A DNA stretch of 35,911 bases from Candidatus Omnitrophota bacterium (GTDB lineage Bacteria; Omnitrophota; Gorgyraeia; Duberdicusellales; 4484-171). The notes beneath the pieces were generated by a model. That model saw only the letters and a list, made by a program, of their open reading frames with translations. It was not told the DNA's origin and did not search any database. A program made the translations under genes and the position numbers. Position 1 is the first letter of the stretch. Each line of letters begins with the position of its first letter. Shown one piece after another: positions 17,657-26,394 of the stretch. Location of the stretch: positions 1-35,911 of the forward strand of contig JALOBR010000004.1 in NCBI GenBank assembly GCA_023228195.1, given 5' to 3'.

Positions 17657-18280
17657 ATGAATAAGAAAAAAACACCTGAAGGAACTATTTCACGTCTCTT
17701 TGCTTATCTTAGGGAAGTGAAGAAACTATCAGAACTAGGCATTAAAACCATATCGTCTTCAGAGATAGGTGACAGGCTTAATTTAAGCGATGTCCAGGTA
17801 AGGAAAGACCTGGGGTGTTTCGGCAGTTTCGGAATAAGCGGTGCAGGCTACGATACGGGCGAGCTTAGTAAAAGTTTAGAGAAAATTCTCGGCAAAGATA
17901 AACAATGGAATATATGTATAGTCGGTATTGGAAGGCTCGGTTCTGCGCTCATGATGTATAGCGGGTTTAAAAAAGACGGATTATATATAGCTGCGGCGTT
18001 TGATGCAAACCCGAAAAAAATAGGAAAAGTTGTAGAAAGCATAGAAATAGAATCGATAGACAATTTGTCAAAAAGTATTCAGGAAAAGAAAATTTCGATA
18101 GCTATAATCACTACGCCGTCCGAACAGGCGCAAACTGTCGCCGATTCACTGGTTAAGGCCGGCATAGAATGCATCATGAATTTTGCTCCGGTTAGGCTCA
18201 ATGTGCCGGATGATATTAAAGTAGAAAATGTTGATCTATCACACGTGCTGGAAATTCTCACGTATTTTGCAAGCAATTAA
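17657..18280 (+). CDS. rex: Redox-sensing transcriptional repressor Rex
   Basis: This 207-residue protein is a dimeric repressor that binds DNA when NAD+ is high and releases it when NADH rises. Its N-terminal winged helix includes RLFAYLREVKKLSE, ISSSEIGDRLNLSDVQVRKDLGCFGSFG and SGAGYD, which are family hallmarks. The Rossmann domain starts near residue 86 with CIVGIGRLGSALM (GxGxxG). The C-terminal helix (LSHVLEILTYFASN) fits the domain-swapped dimer arm. It stands 43 bases before the first hydrogenase gene, so it probably controls the hydrogenase genes and may be co-transcribed with them. I found no unambiguous Rex operator in the leader. Confidence 0.95.
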   Translation: MNKKKTPEGTISRLFAYLREVKKLSELGIKTISSSEIGDRLNLSDVQVRKDLGCFGSFGISGAGYDTGELSKSLEKILGKDKQWNICIVGIGRLGSALMMYSGFKKDGLYIAAAFDANPKKIGKVVESIEIESIDNLSKSIQEKKISIAIITTPSEQAQTVADSLVKAGIECIMNFAPVRLNVPDDIKVENVDLSHVLEILTYFASN

Positions 18281-18323
18281 TCGGCAGCACAAAAAAATGT
18301 AGTAAAACCAATTATTTAATTTC

Positions 18324-18839
18324 ATGCAAAAGAAACAAGATATTAAAACAATGACGGAATTAGACAAAATTATCATAAAATACAAAAATACTCCCGGCAT
18401 GCTTCTGAGAGTAATCGAAGAAACGCAGAAACTTGATCCGCACAAATGCCTTAACCACAAAACCCTGGAATATATAGCCAAAAAGACTAAAACCCCTGTA
18501 TCAAAAATCTATAATATTGTAACGTTTTATACATTTTTTAATCTTAAACCGCAGGGAAAACATTCTATTGTGGTTTGCCGGGGCACTGCCTGCCATACGC
18601 GTGGCTCAAGAAATCTTCTGGATTTTTTAATAAAATATTTCGGCTTTAACGAACCGGCAGAGGGGCAACAAACATCTCTCACCACAAATGATAAAAAATT
18701 TACATTAAAAACCGTGGCTTGTTTCGGCCAGTGTGCGCTTGCTCCGGTGGTTGAGATAGACGGAAATATTTACAGCCGGATGAATCCGGAAAAATTGCAT
18801 AAAATCATTGACCCAATTATCAAAAAAAGAAAAAAATGA
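18324..18839 (+). CDS. hydC: Hydrogenase-associated NuoE-like [2Fe-2S] subunit (HydC-like), set 1
   Basis: This 171-residue thioredoxin-fold protein carries one [2Fe-2S] cluster. The ligands are Cys85 and Cys90 (CRGTAC), and Cys133 and Cys137 (CFGQC), matching NuoE/HydC spacing. The N-terminal helical part has TKTPVSKIYNIVTFYTFFNLKPQGKH, also typical. In HydABC hydrogenases this subunit passes electrons between the NAD(H)-flavin subunit and the rest. The gene starts 43 bases after rex, and its stop overlaps the next start by four bases (ATGA). A second gene of the same family lies at 23810, so the two hydrogenase sets each have their own copy. Confidence 0.92.
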   Translation: MQKKQDIKTMTELDKIIIKYKNTPGMLLRVIEETQKLDPHKCLNHKTLEYIAKKTKTPVSKIYNIVTFYTFFNLKPQGKHSIVVCRGTACHTRGSRNLLDFLIKYFGFNEPAEGQQTSLTTNDKKFTLKTVACFGQCALAPVVEIDGNIYSRMNPEKLHKIIDPIIKKRKK

Positions 18840-21800
18840 AAATTCATAGCCTAGATGATTTAAAAAAAATCCAGCAAAAAGGCCTTAAAAAACTAACCCC
18901 TGAAACCGGTAGGATTGCGGTTGGAATGGGAACCTGCGGCATAGGCAACGGAGCTCAGGATGTTTTTGATGCCTTCAAGAAAAATATTTCCAGAAAAAAA
19001 ATACCCTTTTTGCTCGCTAAAACAGGATGCTTCGGATTCTGTGCACAGGAGCCTTTGGTTAATGTATATATTCCCCAAAAACCGCTGGTTATTCTAAAAA
19101 ATATTTCAACAAAAGATGTTCCTTCTATCGTCAAAGAAATTTCTAAAAACGTAATTAATCCTAAGAAAGCCTTATGCAAAATTGAATCCTGGGATCATAT
19201 AACCGGAAAAATAAACTACGGTACAGGATTTACGTCAATTCCTTCATGGGACGACATCCCGTTTTTTAAATTTCAGAAAAAGATAGTTTTACGTGATTGT
19301 GGCTTGATCAACCCCGAAGATATAGAAGAATATATCGCTGTAGGAGGCTATCAGGGGCTCTTAAGGGCATTAACAGATCTTAAGCCTGACGAGGTAATAG
19401 AAGAAGTAAAAAAATCGAAATTAAGAGGCCGTGGCGGAGCGGGATTTCCTACGGGCATAAAGTGGGAATTAATGCGTAAAGAAAAAAATAACCCTAAGGT
19501 TATTATCTGTAATGCGGATGAAGGCGACCCTGGCGCATACATGAACCGGAACGAAAGCGAAAGCGATCCTCACATGCTTTTGGAAGGCATGCTTATCGGC
19601 GCGTATGCCATGGGGGCATCTTCCGGAATTATTTATGTACGCGCCGAATATCCTCTGGCAGTAGAGAGAATTAAAAATGCTATTTCACAAGCAAGAAAGC
19701 TTGGGTTGCTGGGAAAAAATATTTTAAATAGTGGCTTCACTTTTGATATAACTTTAGTTGAAGGGGCAGGTGCTTTTGTTTGCGGAGAAGAAACAGCCCT
19801 TATTTCTTCTCTTGAGGGAAATTCGGGCCGGCCTTCGCCACGTCCACCATTTCCTGCGCAAAAAGGCTATCGGGGGCTGCCTACAAATATAAATAATGTA
19901 GAAACCTGGTGCAATATCCCGGTTATTATCACTAAAGGTGCCAAATGGTTTATTCAGACCGGTACAGAAAAAAGCGCAGGAACAAAAGTGTTTTCTCTTG
20001 TCGGGAAGATAAAAAATACAGGATTAGTAGAACTTCCTTTAGGCTCCTTATTGCAAACGCTTATTTATAATATCGGCGGAGGTACAGGTACCAATAAAAG
20101 GGTTAAAGCGTTGCAGAGTGGCGGACCTTCCGGTGGTTGCATCCCTACCACTTTATTTAACACCCCGATTGACTATGAAACCTTAGCTTCGCTTGGCGCA
20201 ATAATGGGTTCCGGCGGAATGGTCGTAATGGATGATGATAATTGCATGGTAGATGTCGCGAGATATTTTACCGAATTTACCACTTCGGAATCCTGCGGGA
20301 AATGCACTCCTTGCCGAGAAGGGCTAACGCAAAGCCTGAATATACTTACTAAAATTACGGAAGGAAAAGCTAATGATGAAGAAATAGAAAATCTTTCGCA
20401 ATTAGCTTTCGTGATAAAAGATACGGCGTTGTGCGGTTTGGGGCAAACCGGGCCGAATCCGGTTTTGACTACGTTAAAATATTTTAGCGGAGAATATGAA
20501 GAGCACATAAAAGAAAAACGATGCGATGGCGGTGTTTGCTCCACGCTTTTTATCTCACCTTGCGAAAACAGCTGTCCTTTACACATGAATATTTCTGGGT
20601 TCCTGGAATTATTAAAAGAAGATAAAATTTTAGAGGCTTTTGAGTGCGTAATCCGTGATAATCCTTTTCCTGCATCAAGTGGCAGGATTTGCCATTTTCA
20701 TTGCAAAATGCGCTGTCGACGGGAAGACCTGGATTATCCTGTCTCACAAGGCGAAATTCATAGATACATAGCAGATACTATTTATAAAGGCAAAAAGGAA
20801 GAAAAAGTTATTCGCTCTTTAATCAAAGAGAAATTTCCAAAAACCGGTAAAAGGATTGCGATAATCGGCGCAGGGCCAAGCGGTTTAACGGCTGGCTTCT
20901 ATTTAAGCCGTTTAGGCCATGAGGTCGTTATATATGAAGCGAACAAAAAAGCCGGTGGAGTTTTACGCTACGGGATTCCTGAATACCGCCTGCCGAAAAC
21001 AGTTTTAGACAAAGAAATTTCTTTTATAAAAAAATTTGGAGTTAAAATCCTATACGGTAAAAGAATCGGTTCGCACGAATTGAAGAAAAAAATTAAAGAA
21101 TACGATGCCGTATTTTTAGCTACCGGAGCGTATAAGAACACTCCTTTGAATATATCCGGGGAAGATTTTAGAGGGACAATGCAAGGTACGACATTCCTGG
21201 AGGAAGTAGCAAATAGAAAACCAACCGGTATCGGTAAAAAAATTTCCGTTATCGGAGCAGGAAACGTTGCCATTGATGCCGCAAGGACAGCTTTACGCTT
21301 TGGAAGCGAGGTAACTGTCGTGTATCGCAGGCTTGAGGAGGATATGCCGGCAAACAGGGATGAAATTAAACAAGCAAAATTAGAAGGTGTTAAATTTATA
21401 TTTTTAGCCGCTCCAAAAAAAATCTTGGGAAATTCAAATAAAAAGGTGTGCGCTTTGACCGTAGAGAGAATGGGATTAGGAGAATATGATCTTTCCGGAA
21501 GAAGGAAACCGTTTGCAACCGGAGAATGTTTTAATATTGATTGCGATACGGTTATACTGGCGATTGGCGAGAGGGTTGATTCCTCCTTCATAAAGGAATG
21601 CGGTATAGAGGTTACAGGTGATGGGAGAGTTAAAGTGGAGCAAGCTTTGCTGAAAACCAACCTCGATAGTGTTTACGCCGGCGGGGATTTAACAATAGGG
21701 CCTTCAACCGCCGTAGAAGCAATGGCAAACGGTAAAAAAGTGGCTCAAATTATAGATAAGGCACTGATGAAAGAGGCCAGGTTCGACAAGCTTTTTAAAA

Positions 21801-21979
21801 AATTTGATTATAGCCATAAAGTCCCATTAGATGCAAAAACATCCAAAATGCAAGTAGGTAAGAAAATAGAGGTAAGCAGGCGTAAGAATAATTTTAAAGA
21901 AATTTCTTTAGGGCTTTCGCTCGACCAGGCTATTTTTGAAGCAAAGCGATGCTTGCGGTGCGATATTAAAGAGGTTTAG
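18836..21979 (+). CDS. hydB: HydB/NuoF-like subunit fused to a GltD/NfnB-like NAD(P)H oxidoreductase
   Basis: This 1047-residue protein has at least three modules. (1) Residues about 25-110 are a thioredoxin-like [2Fe-2S] domain (GTCGIGNGA, then TGCFGFC). (2) Residues about 140-560 are a NuoF-like NADH/FMN domain (GRGGAGFPTGIKWELM, NADEGDPGAYMNR, GAGAFVCGEETALISS) with a [4Fe-4S] site (ESCGKCTPCREG and LCGLGQ). (3) From Cys576/Cys580 to the end is a GltD/NfnB-type module: N-terminal iron-sulfur cysteines (CENSC, then GRICHFHCKMRCRRED), an FAD site near 675 (IIGAGPSGLTAG), and an NAD(P)H site near 804 (VIGAGNVAIDAARTA) followed by VVYRR, which favours NADPH. It ends in RCLRCD. The C-terminal 2x[4Fe-4S] ferredoxin seen in the second HydB is absent. 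It probably links the hydrogenase to both NAD(H) and NADP(H). Confidence 0.9.
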   Translation: MKIHSLDDLKKIQQKGLKKLTPETGRIAVGMGTCGIGNGAQDVFDAFKKNISRKKIPFLLAKTGCFGFCAQEPLVNVYIPQKPLVILKNISTKDVPSIVKEISKNVINPKKALCKIESWDHITGKINYGTGFTSIPSWDDIPFFKFQKKIVLRDCGLINPEDIEEYIAVGGYQGLLRALTDLKPDEVIEEVKKSKLRGRGGAGFPTGIKWELMRKEKNNPKVIICNADEGDPGAYMNRNESESDPHMLLEGMLIGAYAMGASSGIIYVRAEYPLAVERIKNAISQARKLGLLGKNILNSGFTFDITLVEGAGAFVCGEETALISSLEGNSGRPSPRPPFPAQKGYRGLPTNINNVETWCNIPVIITKGAKWFIQTGTEKSAGTKVFSLVGKIKNTGLVELPLGSLLQTLIYNIGGGTGTNKRVKALQSGGPSGGCIPTTLFNTPIDYETLASLGAIMGSGGMVVMDDDNCMVDVARYFTEFTTSESCGKCTPCREGLTQSLNILTKITEGKANDEEIENLSQLAFVIKDTALCGLGQTGPNPVLTTLKYFSGEYEEHIKEKRCDGGVCSTLFISPCENSCPLHMNISGFLELLKEDKILEAFECVIRDNPFPASSGRICHFHCKMRCRREDLDYPVSQGEIHRYIADTIYKGKKEEKVIRSLIKEKFPKTGKRIAIIGAGPSGLTAGFYLSRLGHEVVIYEANKKAGGVLRYGIPEYRLPKTVLDKEISFIKKFGVKILYGKRIGSHELKKKIKEYDAVFLATGAYKNTPLNISGEDFRGTMQGTTFLEEVANRKPTGIGKKISVIGAGNVAIDAARTALRFGSEVTVVYRRLEEDMPANRDEIKQAKLEGVKFIFLAAPKKILGNSNKKVCALTVERMGLGEYDLSGRRKPFATGECFNIDCDTVILAIGERVDSSFIKECGIEVTGDGRVKVEQALLKTNLDSVYAGGDLTIGPSTAVEAMANGKKVAQIIDKALMKEARFDKLFKKFDYSHKVPLDAKTSKMQVGKKIEVSRRKNNFKEISLGLSLDQAIFEAKRCLRCDIKEV

Positions 21980-21982
21980 AAA

Positions 21983-23761
21983 ATGAAAGAAAGCAAATTG
22001 TCTGTAAAGATTGACGGAAAAAGTTACCAAGTTGAACCGGGCTTGGCTATCTTAGATGCGTGTCGAAATGTGGGAATTGATATACCGACTCTTTGTTATC
22101 TGAAAGGCTTAAGCAAGGAGGCTGCGTGCTCGATATGTTTAGTTGAAGTTACGGGTGCGAAGGCGCTGATGCGTTCTTGCGTTACCCCAATAAATAATGG
22201 AATGGAAATTTATACAAATACTGAGAGAGTGAGAAACGCCCGCAGGATAAACCTAGAATTGCTTTTAGCCGGGCACCCTAAAGAATGTCTTTCTTGTGAT
22301 AGAAGCGAAACTTGCGAATTAAGAAAAATTGCGTTTGATATGGGCATAAGAGAAGTCAGGTTTCCAAAAACCTCAAAAACTGAGTTCCCTATCGATAAAA
22401 CATCCGTTTCCATCATACGCGATCCGAATAAATGTATTTTATGCGGCAGATGCGTTTCTGTTTGTTCGTCAATTCAGAGCGTTCAGGCAATTGATTTTTC
22501 CGGAAGAGGCAAAGCTTCTAAGGTGACTACTTTTTTCGATCAAGGATTGGCAAGCAGCGTTTGCGTTAACTGCGGGCAATGCCTTTTAGTTTGTCCAACG
22601 GGGGCACTTACAGAGCAGAATGAAACCGAAGAAGTCTGGAAGGCTTTGTTTGATCCGGATAAATTCGTAGTTGTTGAAGTGGCTCCGGCAGTAAGGGCAG
22701 CAATTGGAGAAGAATTCGCGATGCCGGCCGGAAGCTTAGTGACTGCTAAATTGGCGCAAGCCCTGCGTAAGTTAGGTTTTTCTAAAGTATTCGATACCCA
22801 ATTTTCCGCTGATCTTACGATTATGGAGGAAGGTTATGAGCTGATTTCGCGGATAAAAAACAAAGGGGTTCTCCCCATGATAACTTCCTGTTCCCCGGGG
22901 TGGATAAAATTTGCCGAACATTTTTTCCCCGGCATATTGCCGCATATTTCCACGTGTAAATCTCCGCAGCAAATGTTTGGTGCAATTGCCAAAACTTATT
23001 ATGCTAAAAAATATAATATTGACCCAAGAAAGATAATTGTTGTTTCAATTATGCCTTGCACGGCCAAAAAATTTGAAGCAAAACGTCCGGAAATGAAAGA
23101 CGCTTTTAAATACTGGCAAAAAGATTTAAACTTAAAAAAAGAAGATGAATTCTATGATGTAGATTACGTTTTAACTACACGCGAAGCGGCGCGAATGATA
23201 AGAGAAGCAGGGATTAATTTTAGTAATCTAAATGGAGAGGATTTTGATGAACCTCTCGGAATATCTACCGGCGCTGCGGTTATTTTCGGCGCAACCGGCG
23301 GCGTAATGGAGGCGGCGATAAGAACGGTACATGAAGTGCTTACGGGAAAAGAATTGGAAAAATTAGAGTTTAATGCTTTAAGGGGTCTGGACGGAATAAA
23401 AGTCTGCGAGGTTGATATCCAGGGGCTTAAGCTTAAAGTTGCCGTCGCCAACGGCTTAAGCAACGCGCGTAAATTGCTTAAAGATGTCGGGGACAATAAG
23501 TCTCCATACGCATTTATAGAAATTATGACTTGTCCCGGAGGTTGTTTGGGCGGCGGCGGGCAACCATTTAGCGCAGACGGAGAAGCAAAGCCAAAAAGAA
23601 TGGAAACGATTTATCAGGAAGACAGGAATAAACCCTTAAGAAAATCTCATCAAAATCCCGCGGTTAATGCTTTATACAAAGAGTTTTTAGATAAACCCCT
23701 GGGAGAAAAATCTCATCATCTTTTACATACTCATTATTCAAGACGTCAGGAGCCGCTCTAA
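21983..23761 (+). CDS. hydA: [FeFe] hydrogenase catalytic subunit HydA, set 1
   Basis: This 592-residue protein has the full accessory chain: an N-terminal [2Fe-2S] ferredoxin domain (CYLKGLSKEAACSIC), the HPKECLSCDRSETC His/Cys [4Fe-4S] site, and a 2x[4Fe-4S] domain (CILCGRCVSVC and CVNCGQCLLVCP). The H-cluster domain has motif L1 as TSCSPGW (Cys303, Ser304), L2 as MPCTAKKFE (Cys359) and L3 as MTCPGGCLGGGG (Cys517, Cys521). The usual L1 is TSCCPxW, so the second cysteine is serine here, while the second HydA in this window keeps both. It reversibly makes H2 in the cytoplasm with its neighbours. A GAGGT ribosome site precedes the ATG, which is 3 bases after the HydB stop. Confidence 0.95.
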   Translation: MKESKLSVKIDGKSYQVEPGLAILDACRNVGIDIPTLCYLKGLSKEAACSICLVEVTGAKALMRSCVTPINNGMEIYTNTERVRNARRINLELLLAGHPKECLSCDRSETCELRKIAFDMGIREVRFPKTSKTEFPIDKTSVSIIRDPNKCILCGRCVSVCSSIQSVQAIDFSGRGKASKVTTFFDQGLASSVCVNCGQCLLVCPTGALTEQNETEEVWKALFDPDKFVVVEVAPAVRAAIGEEFAMPAGSLVTAKLAQALRKLGFSKVFDTQFSADLTIMEEGYELISRIKNKGVLPMITSCSPGWIKFAEHFFPGILPHISTCKSPQQMFGAIAKTYYAKKYNIDPRKIIVVSIMPCTAKKFEAKRPEMKDAFKYWQKDLNLKKEDEFYDVDYVLTTREAARMIREAGINFSNLNGEDFDEPLGISTGAAVIFGATGGVMEAAIRTVHEVLTGKELEKLEFNALRGLDGIKVCEVDIQGLKLKVAVANGLSNARKLLKDVGDNKSPYAFIEIMTCPGGCLGGGGQPFSADGEAKPKRMETIYQEDRNKPLRKSHQNPAVNALYKEFLDKPLGEKSHHLLHTHYSRRQEPL

Positions 23762-23772
23762 AGAGATATTTC

Positions 23773-23800
23773 TTGCATTTTTTTTTAATGCTGCTAAGAT
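23773..23800 (+). promoter_or_regulatory. Possible promoter for hydrogenase set 2
   Basis: TTGCAT (23773-23778), a 16-base spacer, and TAAGAT (23795-23800) preceded by TGC give a modest extended -10 promoter in the 48-base gap after the first hydA. Transcription would start around 23807, nearly at the ATG at 23810. No terminator hairpin is visible before it, so readthrough from set 1 is also possible. Confidence 0.3.
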
Positions 23801-23809
23801 TTTTATTCT

Positions 23810-24283
23810 ATGGAACATAAAAAGATGAATCCTGAATTAATAAAACTGGTCGAAGAGTGGAAGGGGAAAGATGGTAACCTCATTATGATTTTGCATGAAA
23901 TCCAGAATCATCATGGCTACGTTCCCAGGGAATTATCGTTGGAATTATCAAAAATGCTGGATATCCCTTTGGCCAGGATATATGAAGTAATAACTTTCTA
24001 TAACTTCTTTAAGTTGTCTCCCCCGGGAAAACATCTTATAAGAATTTGCATGGGGACTGCCTGTTATTTAAGGGGTGCGAGCTTAATTTTAGAAGAAATG
24101 AAAAATATATTAGGAGTCCAGGAAGGCCAGACTACCAAAGATGGATTATTTTATCTTGACGTGGTGAGATGTTTGGGGTGCTGTGGTTTAGCCCCTGTTT
24201 TAATGATTGACAACAAGGTGTACGGTAAGGTCAAAAAGAGTGAGATTGCCGACATACTGTCTAAATATATTAAAGAGGAATAA
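23810..24283 (+). CDS. hydC: Hydrogenase-associated NuoE-like [2Fe-2S] subunit (HydC), set 2
   Basis: This 157-residue thioredoxin-fold protein has cluster ligands Cys80 and Cys85 (CMGTAC), then Cys121 and Cys125 in CLGCC, which has one extra cysteine (Cys124). The helical N-terminal half (ILHEIQNHHGYVPRELS, then ARIYEVITFYNFFKLSPPGKH) is the standard NuoE/HydC form. It would exchange electrons with the flavin subunit HydB encoded two genes downstream. A second in-frame ATG at 23825 (before NPELIKLVEEW) could also be the start. It ends one base before the next start. Confidence 0.92.
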   Translation: MEHKKMNPELIKLVEEWKGKDGNLIMILHEIQNHHGYVPRELSLELSKMLDIPLARIYEVITFYNFFKLSPPGKHLIRICMGTACYLRGASLILEEMKNILGVQEGQTTKDGLFYLDVVRCLGCCGLAPVLMIDNKVYGKVKKSEIADILSKYIKEE

Positions 24284-24284
24284 T

Positions 24285-24632
24285 ATGGCGAAGTTAACTC
24301 CGGATGAATTAGAAAAAATAAGTAAGTCTAACCATGAGAAATCTTCGAATTGGATTAAGGTCGGTATGAGCACTTGCGGCATTGCTGCCGGAGCAGGAGA
24401 GATTTTTGATTTCCTTTTAGAGGAAGTGAAAAAGAGAAATTTACAAATTGAAGTTAAAAAGTGTGGCTGTCAGGGGAATTGCTATGCCGAGCCATTAGTT
24501 GAGGTGAGCGTGGAAGGTCTTCCCGCTGTAACTTACGGAAAAGTCAACAAAGAAGTTGCCACTAAAATCATTGAAAAGCATGTCATCGCCAAAATGCTTG
24601 TCAATGACTATATCTACGATTCTTTAACTTAA
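24285..24632 (+). CDS. Small stand-alone thioredoxin-like [2Fe-2S] ferredoxin
   Basis: The true start is the ATG at 24285, one base after the hydC stop, with AGAGG upstream (24275-24279). The frame stays open further upstream, but only inside hydC. The product has 115 residues and corresponds to the domain found at the N-terminus of the first HydB: STCGIAAGA near the start, then CGCQGNCYAEPLVEV, with a YGKV strand after it. It should carry a [2Fe-2S] cluster and serve as a separate electron-transfer subunit of hydrogenase set 2. The HydB encoded next has a cysteine-less version of this domain at its own N-terminus, so this protein may replace that lost cluster. Confidence 0.87.
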   Translation: MAKLTPDELEKISKSNHEKSSNWIKVGMSTCGIAAGAGEIFDFLLEEVKKRNLQIEVKKCGCQGNCYAEPLVEVSVEGLPAVTYGKVNKEVATKIIEKHVIAKMLVNDYIYDSLT

Positions 24633-24649
24633 CCCTTAAAAGGTATTTT

Positions 24650-26392
24650 ATGTACGAAAAAACAGTTTTAATCAAGGATACGGATTTAAGAAGGGAAGAT
24701 AAAACCCGTCAGGCATACACACAGTTTCTCGACCATCTACGTCAGAATGATCAGCATTCAAGAATACAGGTAGTAAGGGTTGCTGATGTCGGTTTATATG
24801 ATAAAGGGTTGGTTATTAAGGTTCTGCCCGACAGAATAACTTATGCTAATGTTCAGGATAGAGATTTGGAAAGGATAGCTAATTCTTTGTGTGAGAATAA
24901 AGAAGCCATTAAAGATTTAGTATATAAACCGAAAGTAAAGCAGGAAAAATTGGCGTTACGTAATTGTGGAAAAATTGATCCAGAAAATATAAATGAATAT
25001 ATTGCCTGTGGAGGTTATCTCGGTTTAAAGAGGGCTATATTTGAATTAGGAGCGGAGAAGGTTATCGAAGAGGTTAAAACAGGCGCCATAAGAGGCAGGG
25101 GCGGTGCAGGCTATCCGACATGGCTTAAGTGGAATTTTGCTTGTAAAGTAAGTTCTGAACAGAAATTTGTAATTTGCAATGCTGACGAAGGTGATCCCGG
25201 AGCATATATGGATAGAAGCATATTAGAGGGTGATCCGCATTCAGTTTTAGAAGGATTGATTGTGGCAGCTTTTGCTGTTGGGGCTTCAAGGGCGTATTTT
25301 TATGTTCGGGCAGAATATCCTCTTGCAGTTGAGAGAATCGAAAAGGCGATTAAAGCAGCCTACGACTATGGGCTTTTGGGTAAAAATATACTGGGAAGTT
25401 CTTTTTGTCTAGATGCGGAAATAAGATTGGGGGCAGGTGCTTTTGTGTGTGGAGAAGAAACTGCGTTGATATCTTCTATTGAAGGCAGGAGAGGAACCCC
25501 GCATCCACGTCCGCCATATCCTTCGATAAAAGGTTTATGGGGTAAACCCACCGTCATTAATAACGTTGAAACGTTGGCGAATATACCGCAGCTTATATCC
25601 AAGGGTGGAAAGTGGTTCGCGCAGATTGGAACAGAAACTTCAAAAGGAACAAAAGTGTTTGCGGTTACCGGTAAGGTTAAGAACTCCGGTTTGGTTGAAA
25701 TCGCTATGGGAGCAACGTTACGTGAAATCGTAGTTGATTTATGTGGAGGAACTTTATCAGGCGGCCCGATAAAAGCGATACAGACAGGCGGGCCTTCCGG
25801 AGGAGTAATTCCGCAAGAATTATTAGATACACCGGTGGATTATGAAAACTTACAGAAGTTAGGTTCGATTATGGGTTCTGGCGGAATGATTGTTATGGAT
25901 GAAGATGATTGTATGGTCGATATTCCTAAATTCTATCTAGGTTTTTGCGTTGATGAATCTTGTGGAAAATGCGCACCTTGCCGTATCGGTGGCTTTCAAA
26001 TGTTAAATTATTTGAAAAAAATAACCGAAGGCAGGGGGGAACTTAATGATTTAATCCACTTAAAAAGAATATCCTACGCCATGCAAAAGGCTTCCTTATG
26101 CGGGCTAGGGCAGACCGCCTCTAATCCGGTTCTTTCAACCTTGAAATATTTTGAAAATGAATATATAGAACATATCGTTAACAAAAGATGCCCGGCCGGA
26201 AAATGCAACCATTTGATAACCTACAAAGTGATAGAAGATAAATGTAAGCGTTGCGGTTTATGTTCTACTAATTGTCCGGTTAATGCTATTTCTGGAGACA
26301 AAGAAAAAGGATATTCAATAATTCAGGAAAAATGCATAAAATGCGGCAGATGTTTTGAAGTATGTAAATTTAAAGCGATATATAAAAAATAA
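24650..26392 (+). CDS. hydB: HydB/NuoF-like flavin subunit, set 2
   Basis: This 580-residue protein is the NADH-oxidising, FMN-binding subunit of a multimeric [FeFe] hydrogenase. The core has GRGGAGYPTWLKW, NADEGDPGAYMDR, GAGAFVCGEETALISS and a [4Fe-4S] site (ESCGKCAPCRIGG plus LCGLGQ). The C-terminus has RCPAGKC and then a 2x[4Fe-4S] ferredoxin (CKRCGLCSTNCPVNA and CIKCGRCFEVCKFKA), as in bifurcating HydB proteins. The first 95 residues resemble the thioredoxin-like domain, but the expected CxxxC is DVGLY (Asp46, Tyr50), so no [2Fe-2S] cluster can form there. The order NuoE-like, ferredoxin, HydB, HydA suggests a group A3 bifurcating enzyme. It ends 2 bases before hydA. Confidence 0.93.
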   Translation: MYEKTVLIKDTDLRREDKTRQAYTQFLDHLRQNDQHSRIQVVRVADVGLYDKGLVIKVLPDRITYANVQDRDLERIANSLCENKEAIKDLVYKPKVKQEKLALRNCGKIDPENINEYIACGGYLGLKRAIFELGAEKVIEEVKTGAIRGRGGAGYPTWLKWNFACKVSSEQKFVICNADEGDPGAYMDRSILEGDPHSVLEGLIVAAFAVGASRAYFYVRAEYPLAVERIEKAIKAAYDYGLLGKNILGSSFCLDAEIRLGAGAFVCGEETALISSIEGRRGTPHPRPPYPSIKGLWGKPTVINNVETLANIPQLISKGGKWFAQIGTETSKGTKVFAVTGKVKNSGLVEIAMGATLREIVVDLCGGTLSGGPIKAIQTGGPSGGVIPQELLDTPVDYENLQKLGSIMGSGGMIVMDEDDCMVDIPKFYLGFCVDESCGKCAPCRIGGFQMLNYLKKITEGRGELNDLIHLKRISYAMQKASLCGLGQTASNPVLSTLKYFENEYIEHIVNKRCPAGKCNHLITYKVIEDKCKRCGLCSTNCPVNAISGDKEKGYSIIQEKCIKCGRCFEVCKFKAIYKK

Positions 26393-26394
26393 CT

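Noticed and set aside
20540..20600. Frameshift or assembly join making the HydB-GltD fusion
   Set aside because: The frame is continuous, the linker has proper iron-sulfur cysteines for both domains, and the next gene follows 3 bases after the stop.
24207..24284. Longer N-terminus for the small ferredoxin gene
   Set aside because: The extra 26 residues lie inside hydC in another frame; the ATG at 24285 has an AGAGG site and fits the domain start.
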